Position numbers and translations under genes: made by a program. The notes below the pieces were generated by a model. It searched no databases and was not told where the DNA came from. It saw only the letters and a list, made by a program, of their open reading frames with translations. 64,000 nt of DNA from contig CM053267.1 of NCBI GenBank assembly GCA_028583415.1, positions 30,614,902 to 30,678,901 of the forward strand, given 5' to 3'. Source of the DNA: Protea cynaroides. Lineage: Eukaryota > Streptophyta > Magnoliopsida > Proteales > Proteaceae. Below are positions 9,443 through 21,206 of the stretch, one piece after another (position 1 is the first letter of the stretch; each line of letters begins with the position of its first letter).

Positions 9443-11200
9443 GATTGGACTGAATAAAACATAAATACAGCTAGTTCCTTTGAACCCAAAGATAAAGGAA
9501 GCCACTCATTCTTCAAGAGAAAAGAATGTTCCGTCCAAAGAGGACCAGTTCATCTATGGTACAAGGTAGCAACCTATTGGAAACACCAAATGTTAAATGC
9601 TGTCATACACCAGAAAAAGAAAAATATACGAACAAAAAACTTAATTAGTTTGCAGGACTTTGTGATATCTTTGAGATTTCTAATATCAGTTAAAAACTCT
9701 ACAAAACCATCATTCATTAGTGAATGATTATCCTTTAGTAAACACTTGTAAAGCATAAATAAGGTTTAAAAAAGAAACAGTAGCCTAATGCATGTGGTTG
9801 ATTTTCACATCAATCTCATGGACAACCTTTTTTAAGTTATACTACTGCGTTGAGTTAACACAGGCCACAAATATGGGATCCGCATCCTCTCCTCCCAGTG
9901 GTCTGGGAGGACAGTGGCAACCTATCCCGGATGGTTGCCACGTGGCTCTCGGTGAATCCGACCCATGTCCGAGCCCACACCCAGCCGACAAGCCAAGCCG
10001 ACAGAGGGTGTCGGCTCGGACGTGGGTCTCGGATTCACTGAGAGCCACGTGACAACCATCCGGGATAGGTAGCCACGTGGCAACCATCCGGGATAGGTTG
10101 CCACTGTCCTCCTAGAATCACTGGGAGGAGACGATGTAAATCCACAAATATGTGCTTAGCCCCAACCATGATCTTCTATTAATACATTATTTCCCACTCT
10201 TCCAATTTCCTCTGCTTTTTCAATCTTTTTTTCAAGCCTTTCTATCAGATTACAGTTAAATGACTTATTGAAGCGATGCAGGGGATGCAGAATTATCTAA
10301 TATCAAATCTACTTGATAAATAAGCAAATCAGTGACAAATAACTATAAGTGATGTGAGTTAGCAATTAAATAGAGAATGTTGACAATTCAAACATTACAA
10401 CTGAGAAGTTTATGCATTAAATGCCATGAAGCTTCCATGTTAAACTAACCTGAAAGTAAGAAGTCCCAAATTGGTGCAACAGTAAGAAAACAACTAAAAA
10501 AAATACTTTGCAAGAGATCCAGAAGCAATCAACCCACAAAGCCTTTAAGTAAAAATTCGCAAATAGTTCCACTCGGATGCAAGGAAAAACTTCTTTACAC
10601 AGAAGAGGAGAACAACCCCCTTTAAGAACTAAGCAAAATTGAAGCAATTAAAAGTTAATCACCAGCCGCCAAAGACATAGAAACCAGTTTGTCAAAAAAC
10701 AAGAGATACCCATTTCGGGTTTCTCCAGTGCAGGACTAAAAATTCAGAAAGCACGACGGAACGAAATGTTCGACAAAGAACCCAGCAAAATTAACGTGCA
10801 TAGATAGACACAGAGAACTAAAATACAGAGATAATTGAATTCAATTTAATTGCTGAAAATGGACTTCCATACTAGAAAAAGAAAATCAGGAACAGCCATT
10901 GACAACAAAATCCTGTAAAATCCAAATCAAACAAAAACTACCCAGAATTACACAAAACCACTCAGTCAAGAACAAAGAGGATTAAGAACTTACACCGCAT
11001 CAGTAGTAGTCACCAACCATGAGGAAACGGTTCATACAGAAGAGAGAGAAAGAGGAGTAAGGAAAGCAGCCGTAATAAATACAGATTTGGACCAAGCAAC
11101 CAACCTCAGTCGCATTGTTGTGAAACAGACAAAGTAATAGCGGTGCAGAGATGAAGAGAAAGTGAAAGGTGAATATGAAAAAATGACACATAGGACTCTG
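9443..11200 (-). other. Likely 5'UTR exons and long 5'UTR intron of SMG7L
   Basis: Upstream of the first coding exon on the minus strand there is a plausible acceptor (AATAG) at about 9574. About 1.4 kb away is a consensus donor GTAAGT at 10988-10993, preceded by a pyrimidine-rich stretch (11000-11200) typical of a plant 5' leader. This suggests a non-coding first exon near 10994-11200 and a 5'UTR intron of about 1.42 kb. The intron contains a MULE-type MITE at 9876-10143. This is inferred from splice-site form only. Confidence 0.4.
9876..10143. mobile_element. MULE-type MITE, GC-rich foldback, 9-bp TSD
   Basis: Ends read GGATCCGCATCCTCTCCTCC on the left and, inverted, GGATTTACATCGTCTCCTCC on the right. 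Almost the whole 268 bp is an inverted repeat, including paired CCTATCCCGGATGGTTGCCA blocks, with one extra copy of that block in the right arm. A perfect 9-bp target duplication ACAAATATG flanks it (9867-9875 and 10144-10152). TIR length and a 9-bp TSD are typical of Mutator-like elements. The only open frames are foldback artefacts. Confidence 0.88.
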
Positions 11201-11983
11201 ACATTAACGGTTCCTTTTCGTGATCGCTTCTATGACAAGCCAGTACCCATTCTGATCTTTGTGATGGATTTGATACTTTGTTAATCCACCGTTTTAAATG
11301 GCATCAGATATATGTGGGACCCATTTTAAGAAAATGACTGGATTTTGATATGATTTTGATATGATTTTGATATGATGGTCTACTGTGCGATCGACATGTT
11401 AGATGGCGCACATGAAGTATACAGGATAATGAGATAAGATACAATGATTGCGCATTCAAGCTCGTATTTGACTAATTTGGACTGTGGGACCCACTATTTA
11501 TTCCAATCCCACTGTAACTGTTTTCTCTTTATTAATTCTGAATGGCGTCTACCGTTTTCAGCACAAGTGTCTTTAGCCCCCTTCAAACACGCCTGGAAGA
11601 AATGTAAATAATTTATTTAAATATAAATTAAGAGAAAAAGTTGTTTGAATAAGAAGGATAACGTACATCATTCATGAAGACTTTTTTCATGTCTTTACAA
11701 AAGTATTAATAAATTATTTATGTGAGAATTTATATCCTGTATTGCATGCCCAGAGATATTTTTCCCACTAAGGGTTTGTTTGGAAGAGAAAAAATGGATA
11801 AAAATATAAGAAAAAAAAAGTATGGAAAATTGGACTCACTTCTATCTAATCCCTAACTTCGCAATTAATTTTATACACGTCTTTAGTAAGTTGACTAATA
11901 GAAAATCCAAAATTACTTAAATTACTCCTCAAATAACTTGACAATCAAAATAATAATTTGAGAATCTGAGCAAAGGAAAAAGA
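11200..11983. other. Upstream region of SMG7L; no gene seen
   Basis: AT-rich sequence between the inferred 5' leader and the copia insertion. It contains a three-copy 11-bp direct repeat GATTTTGATAT (11341-11373). No ORF or RNA gene was recognised. Promoter elements of SMG7L should lie here, but none stands out. Confidence 0.4.
11341..11373 (+). repeat. 11-bp tandem repeat, three copies
   Basis: Three perfect head-to-tail copies of GATTTTGATAT, followed by a partial GATG, upstream of SMG7L. Confidence 0.85.
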
Positions 11984-11988
11984 AAATG

Positions 11989-13100
11989 TGTTGGAAAAAG
12001 TCAAATAAACAAAGTCAAAACATATTTTCCAATTTAAGTTTGAAAAGACTTCAAAATTTCAAACTTTTCGAGTAGCGCCAAAAATTTCGTTTTCGGTTTG
12101 GGCGGGAAATTTGTTTTTCGGTTTTTGAGTTGGCATAACCAATGTAGGATTGGTTTAGTCCCACATTGCTTATGGTTAGAGGGGATGAGACCTTTATTTA
12201 TAGGGCATATCACCTTGTCTTTTGAGCCCTTGAATGAGAGCAAGCAACCACACACACGCGGCTGTCGGACCCGCGGACCGCGACCGCGACCGGCGCAGGC
12301 GGGTGCGGGCGTGGGCGTGGGCCACGGGCCACGGGTTCGGGTGTTGGGTGCGGGTTGTGGGTTTAGCGGGTTCGGACACACCCCTACCCAAATGTCTTTT
12401 GGAAAAGGAGTGACATGTAGAGATGCAACTCTACAAATTAAAAGACATCATCGGACCTTGGATCTCAAGATCCGAGATCTAAGATGATCGGACGGTCCAT
12501 CCGGAGGGACACACCCTTCCAAGTGGATCCGGAGGGTCACACCCCATCCGGAGGACACCTCCAAGAGCTGTTTGGCTCTATAAATTAGAGCCCAACCCCA
12601 AGCATATTTTCTCATTCAATAGAGTACGAAATCTCTATTCTCTCTTCTTCTCCAACTCTCTCTCTCTCCATTCTCTTTTGAAGTAAGAGTCGGAATCGTT
12701 TTTCCTTCCTATTGAGAGTTGATCTCAACCGTCGGATCCGTATATACCGTCGTGCGTGCACACCGGGTGGGTATCCGTTCAAAGGGTTGTTTCATCTTGG
12801 AAGCGATTTGCGGGGAACCTTTGCACCAATAGAGGGCAAACATTGTTTTTAAGGAGAGTGTACCAACACGACTCAACCCGTCTCTCTGTTTCGGATCTCT
12901 TCAAAAAAGGTACGCCATTTATGTTACATTTATGACATATCATATAGTTGATATTAATATATATATAGATACATATATATTGGTGCATAGGTGTATTTCA
13001 TATTAATACATGCTTTCTTGAGTACATGAGATTTCAGTTTATATAGTGCATATACATATATATATAACAGAACTATTCTATAAGCATAGTATAGACAACA
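11989..13100 (+). repeat. 5' LTR of copia element
   Basis: It starts TGTTGGAAAAAG and ends GACAACA. It contains a TATA-like CTATAAATTAGAG near 12579, then a pyrimidine-rich leader. A GC-rich block at about 12256-12360 is shorter than in the 3' LTR. Total length is 1112 bp against 1199 bp for the 3' LTR, most of the difference lying in that block. Confidence 0.9.
12256..12360 (+). repeat. GC-rich GGGCGTGG/GGGTGCG minisatellite in 5' LTR
   Basis: Short imperfect repeats of GCGGGTGCGGGCGTGGGC type, much richer in GC than the surrounding LTR. The homologous block in the 3' LTR (about 17907-18105) is longer and rearranged. Arg/Pro/Gly-rich open frames over it are composition artefacts. Confidence 0.75.
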
Positions 13101-13164
13101 ATCTTAAAACAGTATTTTGTTCGTTTATTTATTTTCTTGTGTTATATATATTTGTAGTTGACTC

Positions 13165-14062
13165 ATGGCTGAATCGGGATTACCACCGAAGTTGGTCCAC
13201 CCATTGGGAAACTGCGATCATGTCGGAGTTTGACAAAGATTGAGCCATTTAATGGTTCAAACTTCAAGCGCTGGAGACGGATGATGCACTTTGCCCCTGT
13301 CTCAACCGGGGGCCATATTCGCCATTACTGAAAAAATGCCTGAGGTTTCTGATGACCCGGAAATCGAGTCCAAGAGGGTTGCATGGATCAATGCTGATTT
13401 CCAATGTAAGAACCGGATCTTGAACTCTATGACTAATGAGTTGTACAATGTGTACTCCTCGTATGAGTATGCATACACTATATGGGAGGCTCTGGATAAG
13501 AAGTATTCTCTGGAGGATGCTGGATGTAAGAAATATGTTACGGTAAATTTATTGAACTTCAAAATGAAAGAAGACTTGAGCGTATCAATGCAAATGGATA
13601 TGTTCCAAGTGTTGGTAGCAAGCCTTGTTAAAGAAGGCATGTCTCTACCAGAACAGTTCGTTTCGCGGCATTGATTGAGAAACCGCAAATTCCCGGGAGT
13701 GACTTCAAATCTCATATGAAGCACAAATCCAAAGACTGGACTCTTGAGCATTATATAATGCGGATCAAAATCGAAGAGAAGAACCGTGAGACTGACAAGG
13801 TGGAAAAGGCCAAGGAATTCAAGACCAAGGCTAATCTTGTGGAAGGCGGGAAATCTGACAAGAGAGAAAAGTCAAAGAAACTTCTCCAGGTGAAGAAGGA
13901 AGGGAAATTCAAGAAGACCAAGGGTGGATGCTTCTTCGTGGGAAACCGGGTCACTTCAAAAAGGACCCGGGCTCTCAAGAAGAAACCGGGAATGACAAAG
14001 CAAAGGTCCATCTCACCGAACAGGACATGTTTGCACTGTTGTCACCGAGGTGAATTTGGTTG
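13165..14062 (+). pseudogene. copia gag (UBN2-type), frameshifted
   Basis: It opens with an ATG at 13165 (MAESGLPPKLVHPLGN...). In shifted frames it shows IEPFNGSNFKRWRRMMHF, ITEKMPEVSDDPEIESKRVAW and YTIWEALDKKYS, the conserved copia gag (UBN2) signature, followed by a Lys-rich linker. The CCHC knuckle at about 13928-13970 is split by a 1-bp shift: CFF in one frame and KPGHFKKD in the next. At least three frameshifts break it, near 13235, 13305 and 13945, with another near 13672. It encoded the nucleocapsid/capsid of the element; no intact protein is possible. Confidence 0.85.
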
Positions 14063-14600
14063 AAAAACCAAATGAGTGGATTATCGACACCGGGGCTTCC
14101 AAACACATATGCTCGACCAATCGTATTATTAAATATTCTCCGGTCAAAGGATCCGATTATGTGTATATGGGGAATTCCCGGTCTTCACCGGTGATGGGCA
14201 AGGGTCAAGTAGCCCCACCCAAGCTAACTCCGGAAAGACCCTTGTTTTGAATGAAGTGCCGCATGTCCCGACATTCGTAGAAATCCGGTTTCCGGTTTCC
14301 GTCGAACAAAGCCGGAATGAAACTCAGCTTTGAAGCCGATAAGTTTATCATACTTCGGGGGGACAAATATGTTGGGAAGGGATATGCCAGGAATGACCTC
14401 TTTGTAATAAGTGTTGACAAGTGTTATGAATGAAATTCCTACTTCTTCTTACTTGGTTGAGTCATTTGATGTTTGGCATGGTAGATTAGGGCATCGTAGT
14501 ATACCATATATTAAAAGACTATCTCACTTGGGATATTTTCATACTCCTCCGAATTCTCAAGACATAAATGCCCTGTTTGCATTGAAGCAAAAATAACTAA
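14050..14600 (+). pseudogene. copia protease and GAG-pre-integrase, broken
   Basis: The aspartic protease motif is visible as WIIDTGASKHIC at about 14075. After several frame breaks comes the GAG-pre-integrase signature VWHGRLGHRSIPYIKRL (about 14472-14520). The zinc-binding cysteines of integrase that should follow are partly lost: the frame gives NALFALKQK where a C-X2-C is expected. Confidence 0.8.
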
Positions 14601-14619
14601 AAAACCACATAAATCTGTA

Positions 14620-15490
14620 GAAAGACAAACCAATCTTTTAGAATTAATTCATAGTGACTTAGCTGATTTTAAATCTCTTGAATCAAGAGGAGGTAATAAA
14701 TATTATATAACCTTCATTGATGATTATTCTAGGTATACTAAGGTATATCTTTTTAAAATCTAAAGATGAAGCTGAATATGCATTTAAATCATATAAGTTA
14801 GAAGTTGAAAATCAGCTTAATAAGAAAAATTAAAAGATTGAGAACCGACGAGGAACCGAGTATGGAACTCCTAACCTATCTCGGTTTTGTGAAGAAAATG
14901 GAATAATTCATGAAACTACTGCACCATACCAACTTCGAGTCTAATGGTGTAGCAGAAAGGAAAAATAAAACCTTAAAAGAAATGATGAATTGTTTCCTTA
15001 TTAGTTCAAGGTTACCTTATAATATGTGGGGGAGGCTATATTATTCGCATGTTATATTCTTAATGAATACCTTCAAAAAACCTGTAATCTTATTCCTTTT
15101 GAACTTTGGCATGGAAGGAAACCATCCTTTCATCATTTAAAGGGTGTGGGGGTGTTTAGCCAAAGTTAGAATACCCGAACCAAAGAAAAGGAAGTTTGGA
15201 CCTAGGACTTGTGATTGTGTTTTCATTGGATATGCTCATCATAGTGCTGCATATAGGTTTTTGGTTTTGAAAACTATTGAAAATGTTTTTGATGCTAATA
15301 CAATTATTGAATCTCGTGATGCTGAATTTTTTGAGCATGTGTTTCCCAAACTAGTTAGAACTTCTTCTAATGATAACCTTTGTGAAAACCCTGTTATAAG
15401 AAATGATATGAGCTTAGAACAAGGATCTAGTGAATTATCTACTGATTTACTTAGGAGAAGTAAAAAGACAAAAGAAGACCTACAAACCTA
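14620..15490 (+). pseudogene. copia integrase core, broken
   Basis: Fragments in shifting frames include LLELIHSDLADFKS (first catalytic Asp), YYITFIDDYSRYTKVYLF (second part), then SNGVAERKNKTLKEMMN (about 14940-14990, catalytic Glu). These continue into the C-terminal FGPRTCDCVFIGYAHHSAAYRF region (about 15195-15260, quoted in two joined parts of the same frame). Integrase inserted the cDNA. Stops near 14761 and 14835 and a frame change near 15140 inactivate it. Confidence 0.8.
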
Positions 15491-15584
15491 GGTGATGATA
15501 TGTTATTATATCATGTGGATAGAGACCCCTTTACTTATCAAGAGGGTAACTTCTCCGGATCTGTATTCGGAAAGAAGCTATTAA

Positions 15585-16330
15585 AAGTGAATTAGATTCT
15601 ATTATCCAAAATCATACTTGGGAATTGGTGACTCTTCCACCGAGTACAAAGATTTTGGATACTAAATGGATCTTTAAAAAGAAATTTAAGCCCGATGGAT
15701 CTCTTGATAAGTTCAAGGCAAGGTTGGTGGTGAAAGGTTTTAGACAAAAGAAGGATATAGATTATTTTGATACTTTCTCCCCCTGTAGCTCGTATTGTAA
15801 CAATACGAACTTTATTTGCCATTGCATCTATTTATAACTTAGTAATTCATCAAATGGATGTTAAAACTGCTTTTCTAAATGGAGTTTTAGAGGAAGAAAT
15901 TTATATCAAACAACCTGAAGGATGCATAGTATCAGGACAAGAACATAAAGTATGTAAATTAATTAAATCTTTGTATGGTTTAAAACAAGCACCTAAACAA
16001 TGGCATGAGAAACTTGATCATGTATTATTAGCTAATGGTTTTACTATTAATAATTGGTGTGTATATAGTAAATTCTAAAATGGAAAGGGTGTGATTATTG
16101 TTCCGTATGTTGATGATATGCGATAATGGGGACCGATTTAAATGTTGTAAATTTAACAAAGAAATTTCTTATGTCTAAATTTGATACAAAAAGACATGGG
16201 AGAAGTTGATGTCATTTTAGGCATCAAAGTTATTAGAAAAGCCAATGAGATTATATTATCTCAAGCTCATTATGTGGAAAGCCTTTTAAAGAAATATGGT
16301 TTTTTATGAGTACTCTCCTATAAAGATACC
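15585..16330 (+). pseudogene. copia reverse transcriptase, broken
   Basis: Conserved blocks TKWIFKKKFKPDGSLDKFKA, ARLVVKGFRQKKDIDYFDTF and VIHQMDVKTAFLNGVLEEEI (about 15844-15903) are present, then KLIKSLYGLKQAPKQWHEKL. The catalytic YVDDM sits at about 16108-16122 after a frame change. A frameshift lies at 15780 and a stop at 16078. RT copied element RNA to cDNA in virus-like particles; this copy is dead. Confidence 0.88.
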
Positions 16331-16689
16331 GTTAGAGGTAGGGAGTCATCTCATAAAACACCATGGTGAACGAACTCTCCCAAAAGGAGTATTCCCAAAT
16401 TATAGGTTCGGTTTCATACCTAATGAACTCAACAAGATCGGACATAGCTTTGGCGGTGGGAAAGTTGAGTCAACATACTCATAACCCCGGAAAGAGCATT
16501 GGGAAGCTCGACAAGGTTATTGAGGTACTTGAAAGGAACAATAAACTATGGTTTACACTATAATGGAAATCCCTCGGTCATAGAAGGGTATTGTGATGCT
16601 AACCTGGATCTCCGATCAGAAGAGTCCTTAGCCACAAGTGGTTACATTTATACTCTTGGTGGAGGAGCGATTTCTTAGAAATCAGTTAA

Positions 16690-17056
16690 ACAAACCTGTG
16701 GGACAGGTTCCACTATGGAGGCAAAATTTATAGCCTTAGAGAAGGCTGGGGCAGAAGCCGAATGGCTTAAAAATTTGGTGATAGAAATTCCGTTATGGCC
16801 TAAGCCTATGCCCCCAATATCACTACATTGTGATAGTCAGGCAGCTATTGCTAAGGCAAAAAACAAGATATATAACGGAAAAAGAAGACATATACGCCTG
16901 AGACACAACCTTGTGAGGCAGTATATAAGTGAAGGAACGATAGCTATCGACTTTGTAAGATCAGAAAAGAATCGGGCCGATATATTTACAAAGCCTCAAA
17001 CCACCAAGGTCATATTTGACACATCTAAAGGAATGAGCTTAAAGCCTGTGACATAA
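16690..17056 (+). pseudogene. copia RNase H, C-terminal end
   Basis: An open frame from 16715 to the natural stop at 17056 shows STMEAKFIALEKAGAEAEWL, LHCDSQAAIAKAKN, KRRHIRLRHNLVRQYI and ADIFTKPQT, the standard end of copia RNase H. The first part (16560-16700) is disrupted. Confidence 0.88.
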
Positions 17057-17641
17057 GTCATGTGATGGAAACCCAACCTATGTGATAGGAGATCCCTGGA
17101 ATTAGGTTCAATGGGTAAGAACGAAGTCACGCAGATGATTTGTTTAGTACTATCACAAATTGCTCATTCTGGTTAGATGGTAAGATAGTACTCACCATAA
17201 TGAATGGAAGATGAATCTCAATGATTCTTAATTAAGCCAAATTATCCCAGAGGAATGTGGGGGTGTGTTAACTGTGGTGCACACTATGGCTGACCTTATT
17301 GAATGTAGGAAGTGGGGCCGCTTCCAATGAGAATTTTAAAGGCGAATTCTCATAAACAGTCATGAACCCGGGATAGGGGATAAGGCCGGGTTTAAAATAT
17401 GTCCATTTTTAAAAAAAGGGATCTTTTCGAGGGTCGGATTGTAAGAGGTGGCTGGTAGGTCGGTCGACTACACCAATGAGGAAAGGTTCAAGAAGCTAGC
17501 TTCACCCGTACTCCGTAGCGTGGCCTATCGGACCTAGTGTAGATTCAAGAAGCTAGCTTCATCCGCAACGCGCCGCTAGGTTCTCATGAGATCAACTTCT
17601 TATTCGTGTTTTACTATGTCTTTTCAAACTTGTGGGGGAAT
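17057..17641 (+). other. copia 3' non-coding region and polypurine tract
   Basis: No coding signal. A direct repeat with AGAAGCTAGCTTCA occurs at about 17491 and 17550. The polypurine tract TGTGGGGGAAT lies directly before the 3' LTR at about 17631-17641. Confidence 0.7.
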
Positions 17642-18840
17642 TATTGGAAAAAGTCAAATAAATAAAGTCAAAACAGATTTTCCAATTTAATTTTGAAAAG
17701 ACTTCAAAATTTCAAACTTTTCGAGTAGCGCCAAAAATTTTGTTTTCGGTTTGGGCGGGAAATTTGTTTTTCGGTTTTTGAGTTGGCATAACCAATGTAG
17801 GATTGGTTTAGTCCCACATTGCTTATGGTTAGAGGGGATGAGACCTTTATTTATAGGGCATATCACATTATCTTTTGAGCCCCTGAATGAGAGCAAGCAA
17901 CACACACACGCGCGCGCGGGCTGGACCGCGGACCGCGACCTGCGACCGTGATCGTGACGCAGGGCGCGGGTGCGGGTGCGGGCGCGGGCGTGGGAGTGGG
18001 CGTGGGCGTGGGCCGAGGGCCGAGGGCCACGGGCGCTGCAGGCGTGGGCGTGGGCCGAGGGTCGAGGGCTACTGGCCACAGGCGCTGGGTGCGGGTTGTG
18101 GCGGGTTCAGACACACCCCTACCCAAATGTCTTTTTGGAAAAGTGACATGTAGAGATGCAACTCTACAAATTAAAAGACATCATCTGGACCTTAGATCTC
18201 AAGATCTGAGATCTAAGATGATCTGGACGGTCCATCTGGAGGGGCACACCCTTCCAGTGGATCTGGAGGGTCACACCCCATCCAGAGGACACCTCCAAGA
18301 GGTCTGTTTGGCTCTATAAATAGAGCCCAACCCCAAGCATATTTTTTCATTCAATAGAGTACGAAATCTCTATCTCTCTTCTTCTCCAACTCTCTCTCTC
18401 TCCATTCTCTTTTGAAGTAAGAGTCAGAATCGTTTTTCCTTCCTATTGAGAGTTGATCTCAACCGTCGGATCCGTATATACCTGTCAGTGCGTGCACACT
18501 GGGTGGGTATCCGTTCAAAGGGTTGTTTCATCTTGGAAGCAGATTTGCGGGGAACCTTTGCACCAATAGAGGGCAAATACTGTTTTAAGGAGAGTGTACC
18601 AACACGACTCAACCCGTCTCTCTGTTTCAGATCTCTTCAAAAAGGTACGCCATTTATGTTACATTTATGACATATCATATAGTTGATATTAATATATATA
18701 TAGATACATATATATTGGTGCATAGGTGTATTTCATATTAATACATGCTTTCTTGAGTACATGAGATTTCAGTTTATATAGTGCATATACATATATATAT
18801 ATATAACATAAACTATTCTATAAGCATAGTATAGACAACA
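17642..18840 (+). repeat. 3' LTR of copia element
   Basis: Matches 11989-13100. It starts TATTGG (TG mutated to TA) and ends GACAACA before TSD AAATG. A TATA-like CTATAAATAGAG lies at about 18314. The GC-rich block at 17907-18105 is expanded relative to the 5' LTR. Confidence 0.9.
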
Positions 18841-18897
18841 AAATGAGTGTTTAAGAGGGTAAATATGTCATTTATTAATGGTTTGGAGAGGATAAAA

Positions 18898-19365
18898 CAG
18901 TACTACAACAACAATAACAACAACAAAGTCTTATCTCAATTAAATGGAGTCATGTCCACTAATCAGCTATATTCGATATCATACTTGAAGCAATGCTTAA
19001 GCTATACATGTCCTTCTTCACCATCTCCCTAGAGTCATCTTAGGTCTGCTCCTAGTTCTTTTAGATCATTCAATCTGAATCAAATCACTCTTCCGTACGG
19101 GAGCATCTAACGTCTCCATTGAACATGGTCATACCATCTTAAACAACTTTCTCGTAGTTTTTCATGTATCAGCTAATCCAAAATCAGCTCTAATACGATC
19201 ATTCATTATCTTATCCTTCTTATTTGTCATACATCCATCTTAACATCCTCATCTCAGTTACATTAAGTTTATCTATATACTGCTTCTTAACTGCCCAACA
19301 TTTCGCCCCATACATCGTAGATGGTCGAATGATTGTCCTATAGAATTTTAAGGTTTAGAGTAACT
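18898..19365 (-). mobile_element. RTE-type LINE, 3' end fragment
   Basis: The minus strand encodes, with breaks, the end of an RTE-clade reverse transcriptase: KFYRTIIRPSTMYGAKCWAV, then KLNVTEMRMLRWMY, matching the common plant RTE pattern YGxxCWAVKK...EMRMLRWM. Past the coding end it runs into a TTG-rich tail (plus strand ACAACAACAATAACAACAAC at about 18905-18924), as RTE elements often have. It is 5'-truncated near 19365, next to a MULE MITE. Many stops are present; it is a dead fragment. Confidence 0.8.
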
Positions 19366-19374
19366 TAACAAATT

Positions 19375-19998
19375 GGGTAATTTACACCAGAGGTACCTGA
19401 CGTTCTAAGAAATCATACCAAAAGTTCCTCACGTTTCAAAAATCATACCATATTTCTAACATTAACCCTATTTAACGTTGGCATCCTTTAAATTAACCAT
19501 TAGATCTACCTCAACTTTTCAGGGACTAATCGTTTCTTGTTGAACTACCCTTATTATTTGGTGCCGATCGTTAGTACACCCGTCGAAACAAAAGTAAGTT
19601 GGGGTACGGAGTTTTCACCAGAGGTATGTACCATAATTGAGATTTGTGACTTGATGATGAGTAACCGCCGGTGAAGAAGGGTCACAAGAGAGGACATGGG
19701 CAGGAGAGGGGGTGGGCAATTGAGACAACGAAGAACACATGGAAATCCGAGTGGTGAGTCGTTGCGGTAACAAAATGGTGAGAGAGTGAACCAAAGGGGA
19801 CTAAGAAAGTTATGCTAAATAAGGGTAAATTTGAAAGTATAAAAATAAAAGGTACCCCAAGTATAATATTTTTGAAACGTCAGGTACCTTTGGTATAATT
19901 TCTCAAAACGTCAGGTATCTATGGTATGATTTTTGAAATGTGAGGTACCTCTGGTATAATTTATCAAAACGTCAGATACCTCTGGTGTAATTTTACCA
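19375..19998. mobile_element. MULE-type MITE, 9-bp TSD
   Basis: Left end GGGTAATTTACACCAGAGGT and inverted right end TGGTAAAATTACACCAGAGG, with further inverted homology of about 100 bp built from repeats of a GGTACCTGACGTTT-like motif. Perfect 9-bp target duplication TAACAAATT at 19366-19374 and 19999-20007. No transposase. Confidence 0.85.
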
Positions 19999-20007
19999 TA
20001 ACAAATT

Positions 20008-21197
20008 TAAAAGGGTAGTTTTACTATTAACAAATTATAGACCATGCCACATCATCACTTAACAGACTTATCTATTATGATAGTGTCTGTTTGATACATA
20101 TTTAACAAATTAATGAGGGGGGAGAGGGGTGCCTAAAATTAATAGCAAAGTTGGGGTTCTGTACTTAAAAGCAAAGTAGAGAAAGTAAAAGAGGAGTGGA
20201 TGAAATTTTCCCAAAAAAGTATGAAGGCAAAAATTGAGAAGCTAAGAGAGTTTGAAAAGAAAGCGATACAATAAAATCATGGATTTAGTTCACGGTATCA
20301 GAATGGATATCAGTGTTGGTTTCGGATATCAATATTGATCAAGTATCGGCTATAAGCTAATGTGGCATACATTTTTTGTATCGATTATGCATAGATTGGT
20401 ATCGGCATGTATCGATGTCAATCAATATCAGTCCATATTGGCTTGTATAAGTCAGGTATTCCAAATTGGCTCATATAGGTCAGGTATCTATATGGTATTG
20501 GTCCTTATACTAATGCAGCAAAGCAATATTGTATCAGTCAAATATCTGTATTGATCATGGTGGATACAGTTGGTACAATACCATAAGACAAAAATAATTA
20601 TTAAACCAATGGTTTTTTTTCTTTCTTTTCTTACCTTCCAAACATAGTGTAACATTTTTTCTAGGCTAACATCAAATGCGAATGTGAGTTTATGCCTTAA
20701 TGTGTCATTTTGCCTCGCTCAAAGTCATAACAACCAGGCAGCTAGAAGTTAGTTAGGCGAGCCTCATGCTCTCTCAATTCAAGTCAGACCAACCCAGTTT
20801 ACCCAAACTCTAGTGGAGGAGGACAGGAGGTATTGGGAGTAATTAAGTTGTTCTTGTAATTTTGTTTAGGATTATATAGGTATTTTGGTAAATATATTTA
20901 TATAGGATTTATTATAAATATATTCTGAACGGGTTTCTTTGAAACAAGAGGAGAGCCATGAGAATAATCATTGTAATCTTATTCTCCATTGATGGAAATC
21001 TTTGTTAAACCATGCAAATCTTTGCGATATGTGATTTTTTCTTTTTATTTTGTTTTACTTTTCTACATCATCATGTTTAGGGTTAGTTTATATGAAGACC
21101 AATTATTAGTCTGTTTTGGGCTGCTGCTAGTGTTCTTACAGGCCTATTGGAATCTTCAAAACTCTACCTTCGTGGAGAACGAATAACAATTTCAGAA
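20008..21197. other. Intergenic; TATCGG-rich degenerate repeat at 20280-20600
   Basis: No gene recognised. The stretch 20280-20600 is full of degenerate GTATCGG/ATATCAATAT-like strings (for example TTGGTATCGGCATGTATCGA); similar strings recur at 22730-22900. The rest is AT-rich. Confidence 0.4.
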
Positions 21198-21206
21198 GCT
21201 AATCAT

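Larger units (their letters stand above)
11989..18840 (+). mobile_element. Ty1/copia LTR retrotransposon, decayed, with TSD
   Basis: Two direct LTRs (11989-13100 and 17642-18840) flank an interior with gag, protease, integrase, RT and RNase H in copia order. A perfect 5-bp TSD AAATG lies at 11984-11988 and 18841-18845. A polypurine tract (TGTGGGGGAAT) precedes the 3' LTR. No TGGTATCAGAGC-type primer site follows the 5' LTR; the sequence there is ATCTTAAAAC, so the site is mutated or another primer was used. Every domain is frameshifted or stopped. The gag style and long LTR suggest a Tork-type lineage, tentatively. Confidence 0.92.

Noticed and set aside
9792..10104. Three overlapping ORFs on both strands
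   Set aside because: Frames of the palindromic MITE; the two strands mirror each other.
12034..12487. Arg/Pro/Gly-rich ORFs on both strands, also at 17687-18319
   Set aside because: Both copies lie in the GC-rich block of the copia LTRs; there is no start context or domain, and the frame differs between the LTRs.
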